In this document: piece by piece, positions 4,393 through 5,089 of the stretch | Layout: every line of letters begins with the position of its first letter | How positions within the stretch are numbered: the stretch's first letter is position 1 | Assembly: GCA_021805955.1 (NCBI GenBank) | Contig: JAJZDO010000644.1 | Span: 1-5,089, forward strand | From: Acidobacteriota bacterium | GTDB taxonomy: Bacteria > Acidobacteriota > Terriglobia > Terriglobales > Acidobacteriaceae | DNA: 5,089 nt | Direction of reading: 5' to 3' | Program-made: the position numbers and the translations under genes | The notes under the pieces: generated by a model | Told to the model about the DNA's origin: nothing | What the model saw: only the letters and a program-made list of their open reading frames with translations | Databases searched by the model: none

Positions 4393-5089
4393 TTATTTTG
4401 TTCCGTCGAAAAACGCGCCAACTTCTACAGTCAGGCGGCTGACAAGCTCATCGATTTCGTAGCTGGCCGGTTGCCGGATCGACGCAGGTTTGGGTTGCTC
4501 CTCGACCGCGTGTGCGTGACCCGTCTCCGTTGCCTCCGAGCTGCTCTTCAGCCGTGGGTCTGGCAATCCCAGCTTCTTCTTGATCGCCAGCAGGTCGGCA
4601 ATCTTGCCGGGCGGAATCTCATTCAACTTCGGCCGCAACTGCGATGCAATCATCACTGTTTTGCAATACGTGTCGACCACCTCCACATACCACTCCGCAT
4701 GCGTCACCGTGTCGGCCCAGCAAACAATGCCATGGTTCGCCAGCAAAATCGTGTTGTGATCTTTCACGTACGGGAGGACGGTCTTCGCGAAGGCGATGGT
4801 ACCTGGGGTCTCATACGGCGCCAGCGCCACTGGGCCAATAAAGACTTCCTGCTCGGGAAGTAAATTACCCTGCGGCACCACTCCGGCCACAGCGTGAGCG
4901 GTCGCGTACGGCGGATGACAGTGAATCACCGCCTTCGCCGCGGGCACAGCTTTGTAAATCTCCAGATGCAGCAGGATCTCGCTGGTCTGCGGTCGATCGC
5001 CGCAAATCTTTTCATTGTCGAGGTCGACCAGCGAAAAATCTTCCAAGGAAAGATCGGCTTTGCTGCATAGCGTGGGCGTACAGAGAACA
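4393..5089 (-). CDS. Class II aldolase (FucA/adducin family) with C-terminal extension, 5' end cut
   Basis: This is a zinc-dependent aldolase of the L-fuculose-1-phosphate aldolase type, which splits a sugar phosphate to dihydroxyacetone phosphate and an aldehyde. The frame is open to the window edge, so about 231 residues are visible and I estimate about 36 are missing. A TTG at 5044-5046 is an internal Leu, not the start, because conserved TPTLCSKADLS lies before it. Numbering from that Leu, catalytic Glu23 (SEILLH), zinc ligands His42 and His44 (IHCHP) and His105 (ANHG) have exactly the spacing of E. coli FucA Glu73, His92, His94 and His155. FucA ends near residue 165 of this numbering. 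Here about 52 residues follow: a Ser/Glu/Thr/Pro/Ala linker (166-195), then an amphipathic helix around IDELVSRLTVEVGAFF (198-213), resembling microcompartment encapsulation peptides. Substrate cannot be assigned. It is convergent with the aminopeptidase gene. Confidence 0.9.
   Translation of the reverse strand, partial: VLCTPTLCSKADLSLEDFSLVDLDNEKICGDRPQTSEILLHLEIYKAVPAAKAVIHCHPPYATAHAVAGVVPQGNLLPEQEVFIGPVALAPYETPGTIAFAKTVLPYVKDHNTILLANHGIVCWADTVTHAEWYVEVVDTYCKTVMIASQLRPKLNEIPPGKIADLLAIKKKLGLPDPRLKSSSEATETGHAHAVEEQPKPASIRQPASYEIDELVSRLTVEVGAFFDGTK

Noticed and set aside
4147..4863. 238-codon open frame on the plus strand
   Set aside because: Most of it is antisense to the aldolase, which has all catalytic residues; the 5' part crosses the hairpin array.

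Overview
The window looks like an Acidobacteriota (Terriglobia/'Koribacter'-type) chromosome. I infer this from a DUF885 protein next to proC, an M29 aminopeptidase, a small helix-hairpin-helix lipoprotein, and a palindromic repeat whose mistranslation gives the 'SESSEES'/'FATLRMT' strings often seen in over-predicted ORFs of such genomes. The DNA is GC-rich and genes lie on both strands. No rRNA, tRNA, CRISPR array or intact transposase was seen.

Layout. Positions 1-271 (+) hold the C-terminus of a DUF885 protein. Positions 308-397 hold an interspersed palindromic repeat. Positions 438-1292 (+) encode pyrroline-5-carboxylate reductase (proC). Positions 1443-1793 (-) encode a 116-aa lipoprotein with a ComEA-like HhH fold, convergent with proC. 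Positions 1979-2394 (+) are a decayed hypF: an intact acylphosphatase domain, then a one-base deletion in the zinc-finger region, then loss of the rest of the gene. Positions 2395-2644 are unassigned and rich in hairpins. Positions 2645-3901 (+) encode a complete M29 metallo-aminopeptidase, possibly overlapped at its 3' end by a small ORF (3892-4017). Positions 4018-4392 have no convincing gene but carry a dense run of hairpins ending in a terminator-like GCAA-tetraloop stem. Positions 4393-5089 (-) encode a class II (FucA-type) aldolase cut by the window edge.

The genes do not form one pathway. They look like separate housekeeping units (peptide hydrolysis, proline synthesis) with a hydrogenase-maturation relic between them. 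The two items most worth following are (1) the aldolase, whose C-terminus carries a linker plus amphipathic helix resembling a bacterial-microcompartment encapsulation peptide, and (2) the hairpin array between the convergent aminopeptidase and aldolase genes, a candidate plus-strand structured RNA. Neither can be proved from this window alone.
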